NCBI GenBank assembly: GCA_945873015.1
Contig: CAMCBY010000216.1
Coordinates: 1 to 7,050, forward strand
Direction of reading: 5' to 3'
Source of the DNA: Klebsiella pneumoniae
GTDB lineage: Bacteria > Pseudomonadota > Gammaproteobacteria > Ga0077536
DNA length: 7,050 bases
Positions 6,379-7,050 of this stretch are shown in pieces. The translations under genes and the position numbers were made by a program. The notes below the pieces were generated by a model. That model made no database searches, was not told the DNA's origin, and saw only the letters and a list, made by a program, of their open reading frames with translations. Positions within the stretch are counted from its first letter, which is position 1. Every line of letters starts with the position of its first letter.

Positions 6379-6386
6379 AATTCGTT
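6379..6386. repeat. Target-site duplication, right copy
   Basis: Second copy of AATTCGTT, followed directly by the other half of the split REP hairpin (CGCACC). Confidence 0.72.
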
Positions 6387-6410
6387 CGCACCTGCCACGG
6401 CGCGCCAACT

Positions 6411-7050
6411 TCAACGCGGCGGCTGACTGCGACTGCTGTATTGCTCGTGATAGATGCGCGCGAAAGCCAGCAGGGTGGCGATAACCAGCGGCCCGATCAG
6501 GGCACCGGCCACCCCATAGACCTGAATGCCGCCAAGGATGCCCGGGAACAGCAGCAGTAAGGACATTTGCGTGCGTCCGCTGATCAACAGGGTGCGCACC
6601 AGGTTATCGCTCATGCTCACCGCCACCGCCCCCCAGATCAGGATGCCGATGCCAGCGCTCTGGTCGCCGCTGTAGATCAGATACAGCCCGACCGGCGCCC
6701 ACACCAAGGCCGCGCCAGCAAACGGCACCAATGCCAGCAGCGCGGTGGTAAAACCCAGCAGCACCGGAAAACCAACGCCGGCGACGGCAAAACCGACACC
6801 GGCCAAAGTGCCTTGCACCGTGGCGGTGATAAAGGCGCTGCGCACGATAGCTGTCAGGGTCTCGTCGAGCCGCGCGATCACCATGTGCTTATCCGCTTCT
6901 TCCATCGGAATCAGATCCACAATTGCGCGCACCAATTGCGGACCATCACGAAAGAAAAAGAAAATCGCGACCACCAGCACGATGATGTCGAACACCACAA
7001 GCACTGAGTTCTTCAGTATGCCGGCACCGATACTGGTCAGACTGTTGCCA
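6411..7050 (-). CDS. AI-2E/PerM-family transporter, 3' part
   Basis: The frame is open to the right edge (complete codons from 7049), so the N-terminus is outside the window; 212 C-terminal residues are visible. It belongs to the AI-2E transporter family (PF01594; PerM in E. coli), inner-membrane proteins of mostly unknown substrate, some linked to autoinducer-2 export or Na+/H+ exchange. Family marks are a hydrophobic helix ending in FFFFRDGPQL, the amphipathic stretch with LDETLTAIVR, a block with LLGFTTALLALVPFAGAALVW, and the C-terminal SDNLVRTLLISGRT, LLLLFPGILGGIQVYG and GPLVIATLLAFA. The family is normally about 350 residues, so roughly 60% is present. It ends just right of the split REP and is convergent with the mla operon. 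The substrate cannot be read. Confidence 0.9.
   Translation of the reverse strand, partial: GNSLTSIGAGILKNSVLVVFDIIVLVVAIFFFFRDGPQLVRAIVDLIPMEEADKHMVIARLDETLTAIVRSAFITATVQGTLAGVGFAVAGVGFPVLLGFTTALLALVPFAGAALVWAPVGLYLIYSGDQSAGIGILIWGAVAVSMSDNLVRTLLISGRTQMSLLLLFPGILGGIQVYGVAGALIGPLVIATLLAFARIYHEQYSSRSQPPR

Larger units (their letters stand above)
6106..6392. repeat. REP hairpin of family 1, split by an insertion
   Basis: The left piece 6106-6119 (GGTGCGAATTCGTT) and right piece 6379-6392 (AATTCGTTCGCACC) share AATTCGTT. Removing 6120-6378 plus one copy of the shared 8 bases restores a hairpin with stem GGTGCGAA, loop TTCG and stem TTCGCACC. Read on the - strand, the restored unit has a GCAG head and differs from the 2930-2951 REP at only 4 of 22 positions, three of them next to each other at the loop. 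It is a single REP; no facing partner lies 39 bases away. Confidence 0.75.

Noticed and set aside
6097..6410. CRISPR or small RNA gene in the gap after mlaB
   Set aside because: There are no regularly spaced direct repeats and no promoter-terminator pair. The structure is fully accounted for by the split REP, the MITE and the REPIN.

Overview
The window reads as chromosomal DNA of a GC-rich gammaproteobacterium. The evidence is a complete mlaFEDCB phospholipid-transport operon with Escherichia/Pseudomonas-like proteins, an adjoining operon of the RimK-like ligase / inactive-transglutaminase type common in Pseudomonas and relatives, and REP-type palindromes between genes. I cannot name a genus from sequence alone.

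Left part (1-2933): three genes on the + strand, tightly packed. They are the 3' part of a secreted-type retropepsin-like peptidase (DTG-type aspartic protease, RimB/RloA-like), a membrane protein with a catalytically dead transglutaminase domain followed by seven membrane helices, and an ATP-grasp alpha-L-glutamate-ligase-like enzyme. Together they look like a peptide ligation / cleavage / sensing module. Its product is not evident from sequence; relatives have been tied to osmotic tolerance.

Middle (2928-3102): a twin-hairpin REP element (REPIN-like, 83 bp core) whose first bases provide the stop codon of the ligase gene. It is followed by a likely extended -10 promoter for the next operon.

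Right of centre (3103-6096): mlaF, mlaE, mlaD, mlaC and mlaB on the + strand, overlapping or nearly so. They encode the inner-membrane ABC transporter MlaFEDB and the periplasmic carrier MlaC, which move phospholipids between the outer and inner membranes to keep outer-membrane lipid asymmetry. mlaA is not in the window, and the ibaG-murA pair often found after mlaB is absent.

Gap 6097-6410: a nest of small mobile sequences. A REP hairpin of the same family as the one at 2930-3012 has been split by a 259-bp element with imperfect ~20-bp terminal inverted repeats and an 8-bp target duplication (AATTCGTT). That element in turn holds a second twin-hairpin REPIN with a different sequence but exactly the same geometry as the first (4-nt head, 8-2-8 hairpin, 39-nt spacer, 83 bp in all).

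Right end (6411-7050, - strand): the 3' part of an AI-2E/PerM-family membrane protein gene, convergent with the mla operon. The most interesting material is the nested repeat structure after mlaB, the pair of equal-geometry REPINs bracketing the mla operon, and the poorly understood peptidase/transglutaminase/ligase operon.
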